Notes under the pieces: model-generated
What the model saw: only the letters and a program-made list of their open reading frames with translations
What the model was told of the DNA's origin: nothing
The model's database searches: none
Part shown: one piece after another, positions 52,571-63,479 of the stretch
Numbering within the stretch: position 1 is the stretch's first letter
Layout of the letters: each line of letters starts with the position of its first letter
NCBI RefSeq assembly: GCF_017815515.1
Contig: NZ_CP072611.1
Location: 1,364,001 to 1,428,000, forward strand
Source: Aureimonas populi
GTDB lineage: Bacteria > Pseudomonadota > Alphaproteobacteria > Rhizobiales > Rhizobiaceae
Reading direction: 5' to 3'
DNA length: 64,000 nt
Translations under genes and position numbers: made by a program

Positions 52571-53934
52571 GCCGCCGCCCTCAGCGCGCCGGAGATGGCG
52601 TTCCGCGTGCCTAGCGTCAGGAAGAAGTCCGCCAGAGGGGCGGCCTGCGCACCCAGGACCGGCTCGGCCAGCGTCATGAACTTGGCCCGCAGGGCCGCCT
52701 CGCCGGGGAAGGTCGCCGGCTCGCCGGCCGGGTCCGCGATGCGCCGCTCCAGCGTGCCTTGCGGCGTCGCCACCCGCAACGTCGCGCCGAAGGGGTGGGC
52801 GAGCCCTTCCAGCGTCTCGTCGCGCACCACCTCCACGCGGTCCGCGATGACGTCGAGGCCGGGCTCTCCCAGCCGCCGGTAATCGTCCCAGCCGAAGGAG
52901 CCCTGCTCGATCATCACGGCGGCGGTGAAGGGCATGGAGAACTGCCCCTCCACCACGCTGCGCGCCCGGCGCTTGCGCGCCGGCGGCTCGCCGGTCAGGA
53001 TGATGCCGTTGCGGTGCAGGCCGATGGATACGGCATGGAAATCGCCCGCCGCCAGGCCGTTCTCGCGCCGGATCGCCTCCAGCCCGTCCAGCGCGGCATG
53101 GGTGTAGCGGCAGCTCGGATAGGGTTTGACGCCGATGCGCAGGGTTTCGAACACCGTGCCGAGACCGGCCACCGCCTTGCCGGGGTTCCCGCCGTCCGTG
53201 TAGCCGGCGAGCAGGCCGTGCTTGCCCTCGATGGGCTCGGCGGCGGCCTTGAAGCCCTGGCTGGCCAGCGCTGCGGCCATCACGCCGTTCATCGCGGCCT
53301 GCCCCACCTGCCAGCGCTTGTTCCACGCCCCGTTCTCCAGGAACTGGAGCGAGCCCGCCGCCTGGCTGCCCGAGACGCCGAAGGCGCTGGCGATGCCCGC
53401 CGCGTCGAGCCCGTAGAGCTTGCCCGCCGCCGCCGCCGCGCCGAAGGTGCCGGCCGTGGCCGTGGGGTGGAAGCCGCGCGCGTAATGCGCGCTGGGATCG
53501 AGGGCGAGGCCCAGGCGGCAGCACACCTCGAAGCCCGCCACGATGGCGGCTACGATCTCGGCGCCGCTGGCGCCCACCGCCTCGCCCACGGCCAGCGCCG
53601 CCGGAACCACCGGCGCGGAGGGATGCAGGGAGGAGTCGGCATGGGTGTCGTCGAAATCCAGCGAGTGCCCGAGCATGCCGTTGACGAGCGCGGCCACGGG
53701 CGGCGCGAGCCGGCGGCCCGAGCCGACGACGCTGGCCGCGCCGGGTGCGTCGAGCCCCAGCGTCCTGAGGGCGGCATAGAGGCTGGGCGTGGAATCGGCT
53801 TCCCTGTCCGCCCGCACGATGGAGCCGGCAAGGTCGAGCGCGAGGCCCTGCGCCCGCGCGCCGACGCCTTCCGGCAGGTCCTCGAACCGCAATCCCGCCA
53901 CATAGGCGGCAAGCCTGCCCGTTTCGTCCGTCAT
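52567..53934 (-). CDS. MmgE/PrpD-family protein (2-methylcitrate dehydratase / cis-aconitate decarboxylase fold)
   Basis: 455 residues. Family landmarks: ARAQGLALDLAGSIVRA, ALVNGMLGHSLDFDDTH (with the Asp/His segment), PVVPAALAVGEAVGASGAEI, HPTATAGTFGAAAAAGKLYG and the KPYPSCRYTHAALDG segment. Members include PrpD, cis-aconitate decarboxylase (CadA/IRG1) and the PrpD-like protein of the Pseudomonas itaconate operon (PA0881). It overlaps both neighbours in the fumarase-PrpD-CitE operon. A dehydratase or decarboxylase acting on a citrate-like or C5-C6 acid is expected; the exact reaction is open. Confidence 0.88.
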   Translation of the reverse strand: MTDETGRLAAYVAGLRFEDLPEGVGARAQGLALDLAGSIVRADREADSTPSLYAALRTLGLDAPGAASVVGSGRRLAPPVAALVNGMLGHSLDFDDTHADSSLHPSAPVVPAALAVGEAVGASGAEIVAAIVAGFEVCCRLGLALDPSAHYARGFHPTATAGTFGAAAAAGKLYGLDAAGIASAFGVSGSQAAGSLQFLENGAWNKRWQVGQAAMNGVMAAALASQGFKAAAEPIEGKHGLLAGYTDGGNPGKAVAGLGTVFETLRIGVKPYPSCRYTHAALDGLEAIRRENGLAAGDFHAVSIGLHRNGIILTGEPPARKRRARSVVEGQFSMPFTAAVMIEQGSFGWDDYRRLGEPGLDVIADRVEVVRDETLEGLAHPFGATLRVATPQGTLERRIADPAGEPATFPGEAALRAKFMTLAEPVLGAQAAPLADFFLTLGTRNAISGALRAAA

Positions 53935-54776
53935 CGCTCCCCTCCCGCTCCGAGCGCGGCCAGGCGGCTCGCCGCTCTTTCATGCCTTGCGAGCACCGTC
54001 CTTGCCGCCTCCACCACGGGCAGGTCCACCATGCGCCCGTCGAGCTTCACGGCTTCGCCCCCGGAAGCTTCGACGATCCGCCCGGCCTCCTGCGCCTGTG
54101 CCGGCGCCGGCGCGAAGCCCCGGATCGCGGGCGCAAGCTGCCTCGGATGGATCAGCAGCTTGCCGCCGAGGCCCAGCGCCGCCGCATAGGCCGCGTCGTC
54201 CTCCACCGCGCCGGGATCGGAGACGGAGGTCGTCACCCCGTCGAGCGGCGCGGGCCGCCCGGCGAGGGCGGCGGCCAGCACGAGCTCCGAGCGCGCCAGG
54301 AGAAGCGCCTCGCGCCTGTGCGCCGCGCCGATGGAAAGGGCGAAATCGATGGAGCCGAAGGCGAGGCGGTCGGCCGCCGCCGCCAGCTCGCGCGCCCGGG
54401 CGAGCCCTCGCGCGGATTCCACCAGCGCCACGACGGGCCATCCGGTCCCGGCGCGCAGGGACCGGACCGCCTGCGCGCTTTCGGCCTTGGGCAGGACGAT
54501 GCCCGCGATCTCCAGCCCGCGAAGGGCCGCGACATCCGCCTCGAAGAAGGGCGTGTCCGGCGCGTTGACGCGCACCAGCACCGGGGCGCCGAGGCCACCT
54601 TCGCGCAGGCGGCCGACCAGCGCGGCGCGGGCCGCGTCCTTCGCCCCCGCCGCCACCGCATCCTCCAGATCGACGATGATCGCGTCCGCGCCGGCGCCCG
54701 CGGCCTTCGCGTAGCGCTCCGGCCGGTCGGCCGGCACGAACAGGGGGAAGAAGGGAGAGGCGTCGATCATGGGCAT
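53931..54776 (-). CDS. CitE/HpcH-family lyase, candidate citramalyl-CoA lyase
   Basis: 281 residues starting at ATG 54776 (MPMIDASPFFPLFVPADRPE). The TIM-barrel CitE motifs are GADAIIVDLEDAVAAGAK, APVLVRVNAPDTPFF, GIVLPKAES and VALVESARGL, which hold the magnesium and CoA-ester ligands. Citramalyl-CoA lyase (Ccl, RipC) splits citramalyl-CoA to acetyl-CoA and pyruvate as the last step of itaconate degradation. It is the first gene of a leftward operon divergent from a LysR gene. Malyl-CoA or other beta-hydroxyacyl-CoA lyase activity is the alternative. Confidence 0.87.
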   Translation of the reverse strand: MPMIDASPFFPLFVPADRPERYAKAAGAGADAIIVDLEDAVAAGAKDAARAALVGRLREGGLGAPVLVRVNAPDTPFFEADVAALRGLEIAGIVLPKAESAQAVRSLRAGTGWPVVALVESARGLARARELAAAADRLAFGSIDFALSIGAAHRREALLLARSELVLAAALAGRPAPLDGVTTSVSDPGAVEDDAAYAAALGLGGKLLIHPRQLAPAIRGFAPAPAQAQEAGRIVEASGGEAVKLDGRMVDLPVVEAARTVLARHERAASRLAALGAGGER

Positions 54777-54940
54777 GGGTGAGGCTTCCAGGGCTGCGCC
54801 GCCAGCATCGCCGCCCGGCCCCGGCGCCTCCAATACAGCTTCGCGATCCCCGCCAGAAAGTTTCGTGCTGGCGCGCCGTTGCCCGTGCGCGGCGCGCCCG
54901 CTAAGCATGGCAGGGCGCGGGCGAGGGAGGACGACGGGCC

Positions 54941-55927
54941 GTGGATCTTCGGCAGCTTCGCTATTTCATCGCCATCGTGGAGGCGAAGTCCTTCTCGAGG
55001 GCGGCGGTCAGCCTTCGGGTCGCCCAGCCCGCCCTGTCGCTTCATGTGCGCAACATGGAAGCCGATCTGCGCACCGAGCTTCTCCTGCGCACGCCGCAGG
55101 GCGTGTTCCCCACGCCGGCCGGCGAGCTTCTTCTGGAGCGCGCCCGCGCGCTGGTGGCCGATTTCGAGGCCATGAAGCAGGCCGTCTCCGACCATGGCAG
55201 CGAGCCGGCGGGGGAGGTGCGGCTCGGCCTGCCGGGCACCATCGGGGAAATGCTCTCGGTGCCGCTGATCCTGAAGACCCGCACCGCCTATCCGCGCATC
55301 CACCTCAAGGTGGCCGAGGCGATGAGCGGCTTCGTGCTCGAATGGCTGCATGAGGGAAGGGTCGATCTCGGCCTGCTCTACATTCCCGTGGACGAGCGGG
55401 GCCTGACATCGGAGCCGGTGGTGGAGGAGGGGCTGTGCCTCTTCGCGCCCGCCGCCGGCCTCGCCGGCGTCGAGACGCCGGCCCCCGGCAGCGTCTCGCT
55501 CGAGGCGATCTGCCATCTGCCGCTCGTCCTTCCCGGCACGGGGCACGGGCTGCGAAGCCTGATCGACGCGCGGATGGAGCGGCAGGGGCTGGGCTTCTCC
55601 ACCGTCTTCGAGGTGGATTCCTACAGCGTCATCAAGGAACTGGTCGAGCGGGGCGTCGGCTACTCCATCCTGCCGGTGAACGCCGTCGCGCCCGATGTCG
55701 AGGCGGGGCGCTTCCGCTGCTGGAGCATCGGCACGCCGGCCCTGACGCGCACGGTCCATCTCGTGCGCAGTTGCGATCGGCCCGCCTCCAAGGCGATGGC
55801 GGCGGTGGAGGCGCTGTGCCGCGACGTGCTCGCCGAGCTCATCGGCACCGGGCAGTGGCGCGCGGAACTCGCCGGCCCCTCCCCGAGGCCGCCCTGCCCC
55901 GGCGACGGGCAGGACGCCGCGCATTAG
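54941..55927 (+). CDS. LysR-family regulator, probable controller of the C5-dicarboxylate cluster
   Basis: 328 residues from GTG 54941 with GGGAGG ten bases upstream. HTH: MDLRQLRYFIAIVEAKSFSR and LRVAQPALSLHVRNMEADL; the effector domain is complete (EVRLGLPGTIGEMLSVPLIL). NAC/Cbl-like in its first helices. It is divergent from the CitE-PrpD-fumarase operon and the only regulator inside the cluster. The palindrome at 49837-49857 is a likely second target. Converges with nicB, 13 bases apart. Confidence 0.9.
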   Translation: MDLRQLRYFIAIVEAKSFSRAAVSLRVAQPALSLHVRNMEADLRTELLLRTPQGVFPTPAGELLLERARALVADFEAMKQAVSDHGSEPAGEVRLGLPGTIGEMLSVPLILKTRTAYPRIHLKVAEAMSGFVLEWLHEGRVDLGLLYIPVDERGLTSEPVVEEGLCLFAPAAGLAGVETPAPGSVSLEAICHLPLVLPGTGHGLRSLIDARMERQGLGFSTVFEVDSYSVIKELVERGVGYSILPVNAVAPDVEAGRFRCWSIGTPALTRTVHLVRSCDRPASKAMAAVEALCRDVLAELIGTGQWRAELAGPSPRPPCPGDGQDAAH

Positions 55928-55940
55928 GCCGAGCGCGCCG

Positions 55941-58900
55941 TCAGTCCCAGGCGGGGCGCTCGGGCGCGTAGCGCGCGCGAAGATAGCGCGCCAGCGCCTC
56001 GATCGAGGGCTCGTCCAGGACACCCGCGAAGGCCGGCATCGCCATCGTCTCCTCGGTAATGCCGGCGGGCAGGGGCACGCCCTCGCGGATCGCCCGCATC
56101 AGATTGTTGGGGCTGTCGGCGTGCAGGTTCGTGTTCAGCGCCAGCGACGCGATGGCCGCATCGCCCTCGTGGCAGGAGGCGCAGGCCCCGTCGAAGATGC
56201 GCGCGCCGACCGGCTCGGCCAGCGCTGCGGGGCCGGCGGCCGCCTGCGAGGCGGCGATCACGTCCGGCGCCGCCCGCCCGGCCCCCTCGCCGAGGCTCGC
56301 CAGATAGGTGGCCATGGCGCGGATGTCGGAATCGGGCAGGGGCTCGAGCGATTGCACCACATGCGCCATCGGCCCTCCCGCCGCGCCGTGCTCGGCAGAG
56401 CGGCCGGTGCGCAGATAGTCGTAGAAGGCCTGTTCGCTCCAGCCGACCGGCGCGAAGGAGGCGGGGGCCGCAAGGGCCGGCGCGTCCCATCCGTCGGCCT
56501 GGCCGCCGGAGAGATGCGCCGCGCCCTTGCCCTCGGCGCCCAGCGCGTTGCGGGGCGAGTGGCAGGCCGCGCAATGGCCGAGCCCCTCCACCAGCTCCGC
56601 GCCCCGGTTCCAGCCCGCCCCCCGCGCCGGATCGGCAGGGAGGGCGGGTGAGAGGAACAGCGCGTTCCATCCGGCCATCAGCGGGCGGATGTTGAAGGGG
56701 AAGCGCAATTCCGTCTTCGGGGCGGCGGCGGGCGAGGGCGCCTGCGTCATCAGGAAGGCGTAGAGCGCCTGGATGTCGGCCTCCCCGGCCTTGGCGAAGG
56801 CGGTGTAGGGATGGGCCGGGTAGAGATGGCGCCCGTCGCGCGAAACGCCCTGGCGCATGGCGCGCTCGAAGGCCGGATAGCTCCACGCCCCGATGCCCGC
56901 TTGCGGATCGGGCGTGATGTTGGTGGCGTAGACCGTTCCGAAGGGCGTCTCCAGCCCCCGCCCGCCCGCGAAGGGCGTTCCGTCCGCGCCGGTATGGCAG
57001 ACATTGCAGGCCCCGGCGGCGGCGGCCAGCCGCCCGCGCTCCACCGTCGCGGCGGAAAAGACGTCCGCGCTGGGCGGCGGCACCGGCGCGATGGGGGCCC
57101 GAAAGGGCAGGATCGCCGCCCCCGTGGCGAGCGTTCCCGCCAGGAGCCCGGCCAGCGGCCACCCCCAGCGCCGCCGCTTCGCGCCGCCCTGGTCCGGCGC
57201 GGGCGGGGGCAGGGGGTTGAGTGCGGCGCGCACCCGCTCGGGCGTCAGCGGCAATTCGCGAAAGCGCACGCCGGTGGCGTCGAAGATGGCGTTGGCGATG
57301 GCCGCCGCGCTCGGCACGGAGGCCGATTCGCCCGCGCCCAGCGGAGGCTCGTCCGGGCGCGGCACCATCAGAACGTCGATCTGCGGCACGTCGGGGAACT
57401 GGAGGATCGGATAGGCGCCCCATTCGAGGCTGGAGACCCCCGTTTCCGAAAAGCGCACCTCCTCCTTCAGGATGCGGCTGGTGGACTGGATGACGTTGCC
57501 GTGGATCTGGTGGCGCACGCCGTCCGGGTTGATCACCTGGCCCGTGTCCTGCCCGCAGACGACGCGCGTCACGGCGATCTCGCCGGTGGCCTTGTTCACC
57601 GCGACATCGGCCACCCACGCCGCCCAGGCCGCCGCCGTGCCCGGAAACTTGCCGTGCACATAGACCGCGTAGGCAAAGCCCCGGCCATAGAGGATGTCGC
57701 CCTCGCCGCCGTGGCTGAAGGGGCCGGTATGCGGCTTCCATTCGGCCCGCTCGGCCACCGCGCGCACGAGATCGGCCGCGCGCGGGTCGGTGAGGTAGCG
57801 CAGGCGGTACTCCACCGGATCGACGCCGGCCGCGGTCGCCAGCTCGTCGATAAAGCTCTCATGCGCGAAGGTGTTGGGCATGGCCGACACGCCCCGGAAC
57901 CACGAGGCGCGCGCGATGGGCGGCATGTCGTGCACGGTGACGCGAAGATTGGGGAAGGCGTAGGGCGGAATGGCGGTGCGGTCGCCCATCTGCGCGATGT
58001 CGGCGACGGGCGCGACCTTGCCGGTGAGGATGAGGGGCAGGGTGGGCGCGAGGTTGGAGGGGTAGCGCGTCTCGAAGTCGTAGAGCGCCGGGCCGCCCTC
58101 CGTGTCGAGCCCGCCGCGCACGTCGATCACCTGCGCGGCGCCCTTGGGCTCCCAGGCGTGCTCCTGCTCGCGGGTGAGCTGCACGCGCACCGGCGCGCCG
58201 ACGGCGCGCGAGAGGAGCGCGGCGTCGGCCGTCACGTCGTCGGCGCAGTTGCGCCCGTAGCAGCCCGCCGCCTCCAGCCGCTCCACCACGACGCGCTCCT
58301 GCGGCATGTCGAGGAGGCGGGCGAGGTCGGCGCGCATCGGGAAGGGGTTCTGGGTGCCGGACCAGACGGTGAGCCCGTCCTCGCGCCAGTCCGCCACCGC
58401 GCAGGAGGGGCCGATGGAACCGTGCATCTGGTAGGGCCAGACATAGGTGCGCGAGAGCGGCTCGGCGGCGGCCGCATGGGCGGCCCGTGCATCGCCCGTG
58501 TCGGCCAGCACGCGCGCCGTGGCCTGGTTCTCCCGCAGCGGGGCCTCGGGCGCGTTGAGGTTCGGGACGCCCGGCGGGGCTTTCCAGCGCACGGCGAGCT
58601 GGCGCATGGCCCGCACCGCGTTCTCCTCGCGCGTGGCCACGACCCCCACGAAATCGCCGATCGCCACCACCGCGACGAGGCCCGGCACGTCGGCGACCGA
58701 GGCTTCGTCCACCGATATCAGGCTCGCCCCCACATGGGCGCCCGTGTCGAAGCCGGCATAGGGCGGGCGCACCACGCGCCCGTGCAGCATGCCCGGCACG
58801 CGCACATCGTGCACATAGGTGAAGGCGCCCGTGGCCTTGGCGGGAATGTCGGTGCGCGCCCGGCCCTGCCCGACGACCGTGTAGTGCGCTGTCGGCTTCA

Positions 58901-59399
58901 GCGGCGCCTGCGGGTCGATTCGAAGGCGCACGGCCTTGCCGGCGATGAGGTCACCATAGGGCAGGAACAGGTTGCCGCCCCCTTCCGCCCAAACCGCGCC
59001 CTCCCGGGCGCGCAGCGCCTCGGCGGGGCGTTCCAGGCGGCGCGCGGCTTCGCCGAGCAGCCAGGCGCGCGCCGTGGCGGCGGCCCGGCGCAGCGGCACG
59101 GCGGCAACCTGGATGGTCTCGCTGGCGATGGTCGCGCCCTGGTCGGGCGTGGCGCTGGTGGAGCCCAGCACCATCTCCACCCGCTCGAAGGGCAGGCACA
59201 GCTCCTCGGCCACGATCTGGGCGAGCGCGGTGCGGATGCCGGTGCCGAGGTCCACATGGCCGTTGAAGGCCGTGGCCGTGCCGTCCGCGCAGAGCGCGAG
59301 GAACAGCTCGTCCGCCCCGGAGGCGGCAGGGCGGGAGACGGTCAGGCGGTCGGGATCGGCGAGATAGTCCGCCGCCGGGCGGTCGCGCTTGGGGCTCAT
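55941..59399 (-). CDS. nicB: Nicotinate dehydrogenase, large molybdopterin subunit fused to a triheme cytochrome c (NicB)
   Basis: 1152 residues in two parts. Residues 1-720 are a xanthine-dehydrogenase-type molybdenum-binding region: FNGHVDLGTGIRTALAQIVAEE (shown in part: NGHVDLGTGIRTALAQIV), YVWPYQMHGSIGPSCAV, ARASWFRGVSAMPNTF and the catalytic-Glu segment PPLGAGESASVPSAAA. A membrane helix (WGWPLAGLLAGTLATGAAIL) follows near 740, then three c-type heme motifs, CNVCH, CAACH and CASCH, at about 796, 941 and 1070. This is the layout of NicB, which with NicA hydroxylates nicotinate to 6-hydroxynicotinate and passes electrons to the respiratory chain. The nicR/nicC/D/E/F neighbours confirm the assignment. 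Confidence 0.93.
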   Translation of the reverse strand: MSPKRDRPAADYLADPDRLTVSRPAASGADELFLALCADGTATAFNGHVDLGTGIRTALAQIVAEELCLPFERVEMVLGSTSATPDQGATIASETIQVAAVPLRRAAATARAWLLGEAARRLERPAEALRAREGAVWAEGGGNLFLPYGDLIAGKAVRLRIDPQAPLKPTAHYTVVGQGRARTDIPAKATGAFTYVHDVRVPGMLHGRVVRPPYAGFDTGAHVGASLISVDEASVADVPGLVAVVAIGDFVGVVATREENAVRAMRQLAVRWKAPPGVPNLNAPEAPLRENQATARVLADTGDARAAHAAAAEPLSRTYVWPYQMHGSIGPSCAVADWREDGLTVWSGTQNPFPMRADLARLLDMPQERVVVERLEAAGCYGRNCADDVTADAALLSRAVGAPVRVQLTREQEHAWEPKGAAQVIDVRGGLDTEGGPALYDFETRYPSNLAPTLPLILTGKVAPVADIAQMGDRTAIPPYAFPNLRVTVHDMPPIARASWFRGVSAMPNTFAHESFIDELATAAGVDPVEYRLRYLTDPRAADLVRAVAERAEWKPHTGPFSHGGEGDILYGRGFAYAVYVHGKFPGTAAAWAAWVADVAVNKATGEIAVTRVVCGQDTGQVINPDGVRHQIHGNVIQSTSRILKEEVRFSETGVSSLEWGAYPILQFPDVPQIDVLMVPRPDEPPLGAGESASVPSAAAIANAIFDATGVRFRELPLTPERVRAALNPLPPPAPDQGGAKRRRWGWPLAGLLAGTLATGAAILPFRAPIAPVPPPSADVFSAATVERGRLAAAAGACNVCHTGADGTPFAGGRGLETPFGTVYATNITPDPQAGIGAWSYPAFERAMRQGVSRDGRHLYPAHPYTAFAKAGEADIQALYAFLMTQAPSPAAAPKTELRFPFNIRPLMAGWNALFLSPALPADPARGAGWNRGAELVEGLGHCAACHSPRNALGAEGKGAAHLSGGQADGWDAPALAAPASFAPVGWSEQAFYDYLRTGRSAEHGAAGGPMAHVVQSLEPLPDSDIRAMATYLASLGEGAGRAAPDVIAASQAAAGPAALAEPVGARIFDGACASCHEGDAAIASLALNTNLHADSPNNLMRAIREGVPLPAGITEETMAMPAFAGVLDEPSIEALARYLRARYAPERPAWD

Positions 59400-59917
59400 G
59401 CGTCTGGCTCCGCGAGATCGGCCGCCGCCCGGTCGGCGGCGAGGCGCACGGCGGCGAGGATCTCGATATGCGTGCCGCAGCGGCACAGATGGTGGCGCAG
59501 CGCCTTGCGGATGGCCGCCTCGTCGGGCCGGGGCTCGCGCCGCAGGAGCGCGACGGTCGCCACGATCATGCCGTTCAGGCAATAGCCGCACTGGGCGGCC
59601 TGCGCCTCGATGAAGGCGCGCTGCACGGGGTGGGGCGCCTCGGCCGTGCCGAGCCCCTCCAGCGTGGTGACGGGGCGCCCGCGCAGGGCCGAGAGCGGCA
59701 CGGTGCACGAGCGCACGGCCTTGTCCCCCACCAGCACGGCGCAGGCGCCGCACTCTCCGAGCCCGCAGCCGTATTTGGGACCGTTGAGCGCAAGGTCGTT
59801 GCGCAGCACGTAGAGGAGCGGGGTGGCGGGGTCGGCCTCCACCGCGCGCGCCCGCCCGTTGACGAGAAGCGTGGTCCGGCCCGGCGGCCCGTTTCGCGGG
59901 GCGTCCGCAGCGCTCAT
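59396..59917 (-). CDS. nicA: Nicotinate dehydrogenase, small [2Fe-2S] subunit (NicA)
   Basis: 173 residues with two [2Fe-2S] clusters. The first is bound by GPKYGCGLGECGACAVLV plus SCTVPLSA, the second by QCGYCLNGMI and HHLCRCGTH. This is the CoxS/XdhA-type small subunit. Its stop overlaps the nicB start (ATGA), so the two are co-translated. It moves electrons from the molybdenum site in NicB to the heme domain. An N-terminal extension (MSAADAPRNGPPGRT) is not a signal peptide. Confidence 0.93.
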   Translation of the reverse strand: MSAADAPRNGPPGRTTLLVNGRARAVEADPATPLLYVLRNDLALNGPKYGCGLGECGACAVLVGDKAVRSCTVPLSALRGRPVTTLEGLGTAEAPHPVQRAFIEAQAAQCGYCLNGMIVATVALLRREPRPDEAAIRKALRHHLCRCGTHIEILAAVRLAADRAAADLAEPDA

Positions 59918-59930
59918 GCGGCAGGCCGGG

Positions 59931-60404
59931 CTACTCGGCCTCCTCCGTGCCGGAGATGCGGCGCAGCGTGTAGAGAAGCGCCATGCGCTCTGCCGGATTG
60001 AGGTCCTGCATGGTCAGTTCGCTGATGCGGGCCGCGCAGGGGATCATGCGCTCCAGCGTCTCCCGGCCCGCCGGGGTGATGTCGATGATCACCTTGCGGC
60101 CGTCGTGCCTGTCCTTGGAGAGCGAGATGAAGCCGCGCCATTTCAAGCGGTCCACGATGCCGCGGATCGTGGCCTGGTCGACCCCCGTCGACTTCACCAG
60201 CGCGCCCTGCGACTGCGCGCCCCGGTCGCGCAGCGCGCACAGGGTGGAGAACTGCACGGCGGTGAGATGCGGGTCGCTGGCATTCGCCTGGAAGATCGCC
60301 AGATGGCGCTGATAGGCGCGGCGCAGGAGATAGCCGATCTGGTCCGAGAACCGGTAGTCCTGCGTGCCCTGCGGCTCTTGCCGCCCGTCCGGCTCCTCGC
60401 CCAT
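59931..60404 (-). CDS. nicR: MarR-family regulator, NicR-like repressor
   Basis: 157 residues from ATG 60404 (MGEEPDGRQEPQ), with GGCGGAG upstream. MarR winged HTH: QIGYLLRRAYQRHLAIFQ, TAVQFSTLCALRDRGAQSQG, TGVDQATIRGIVDRL and the wing KDRHDGRKVIIDITPAG. In Pseudomonas putida NicR represses nic genes and is released by 6-hydroxynicotinate. Here it is co-directional with nicAB (13 bases before nicA) and divergent from nicC, with palindromes in between that are likely targets. Confidence 0.9.
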   Translation of the reverse strand: MGEEPDGRQEPQGTQDYRFSDQIGYLLRRAYQRHLAIFQANASDPHLTAVQFSTLCALRDRGAQSQGALVKSTGVDQATIRGIVDRLKWRGFISLSKDRHDGRKVIIDITPAGRETLERMIPCAARISELTMQDLNPAERMALLYTLRRISGTEEAE

Positions 60405-60567
60405 CGCTCCGCCCCGTCCTGTTCGCTGGCCCGTCCTTGGCGCACCCGGCCGCGCGTAGGCGCTCCGCGCGCACAGTGCAAGCGCGGGCAGGCTGGATCG
60501 GCAGGGGGAAAGGCGCCGGACCGAACGGTTCCGGAGAGCCGGGCGACATCGATTCCGGTCCTGAAAT

Positions 60568-60581
60568 AAAGAGCATACGCT
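60568..60581. promoter_or_regulatory. Candidate NicR operator 1
   Basis: AAAGAGCATACGCT contains the inverted half-sites AGC/GCT around ATAC and resembles the second site at 60698-60717 (both share AAAGAGC and GCATAC). It is about 165 bases before the nicR start, on the divergent side. The 355-base nicR-nicC gap (60405-60759) holds no extra gene; its nicC-proximal half is A/T-rich compared with the surroundings. Confidence 0.45.
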
Positions 60582-60588
60582 ACGATAG

Positions 60589-62713
<2,125 letters not shown>

Positions 62714-62717
<4 letters not shown>

Positions 62718-63469
62718 GCACGAAGAGCTTCCGCATCGGCCAGATCGTGCCGAGCTCCAACGTCACGATGGAGACGGAGATTCCGGCGATGCTGGCCGCG
62801 CGCCAGCTCATCCGGCCCGAGCGCTTCACCTTCCACTCCGCCCGCATGCGCATGAAGCACGTGACGAAGGACGAGCTGGCGGCGATGGACGCCCAGTCCG
62901 ACCGCTGCGCGCTGGAGCTGTCCGACGCGCAGGTGGACGTGCTCGGCTATGCCTGCCTCGTCGCCATCATGGCCATGGGCCACGGCTACCACCGGACGAG
63001 CCAGGCGCGCCTTTCGAAGGTGACGCGCGAGAACGGCGCGCCTGCGCCCGTCGTCACCAGCGCCGGCGCGCTGGTGGAGGGGCTGGAGGTGATGAAGGCC
63101 AGGCGCATCGCCCTCGTCGCCCCCTACATGAAGCCGCTGACGAAGCTCGTGATCGACTATATCGAGGCCGAGGGCGTCGAGGTCGTCACGCACGAGGCGC
63201 TGGAGATCTCCGACAATCTGAAGGTGGCCGCGCACGACCCGGCGAAGCTGCCGGGCATCGTGGCCGGCCTCGACACCTCAGGGGTGGATGCCATCGTGCT
63301 GTCGGCCTGCGTGCAGATGCCCTCGCTGGCCTCCATCGCCAAGGTGGAGGCGCTGACGGGCAAGCCCGTCGTCACCGCCGCCGTGGCCACCACCTACCGG
63401 ATGCTCAGGGAACTCGATCTGGAACCCGTCGTGCCGGGGGCCGGCGCGCTCCTGTCCGGCGCCTATTGA
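62714..63469 (+). CDS. nicE: Maleate cis-trans isomerase (NicE)
   Basis: 251 residues of the Asp/Glu racemase superfamily. It begins MSTKSFRIGQIVPSSNVTME and has the two cysteines expected for catalysis, in LGYACLVAIMAMG and VLSACVQMPSL. It converts maleate to fumarate, the last step that feeds nicotinate carbon into the TCA cycle. Start overlaps the nicD stop (ATGA). Length matches NicE and other maleate isomerases. Confidence 0.92.
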
Positions 63470-63479
63470 GGGGGTGGCC

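Noticed and set aside
56811..59585. A 924-codon plus-strand frame opposite nicB
   Set aside because: Antisense shadow; NicB with its heme motifs is on the other strand.
55941..59917. Xanthine, isoquinoline or aldehyde dehydrogenase for the molybdenum/heme enzyme
   Set aside because: The C-terminal triheme domain and the adjacent nicR, nicC, nicD, nicE and nicF genes fit nicotinate dehydrogenase better.
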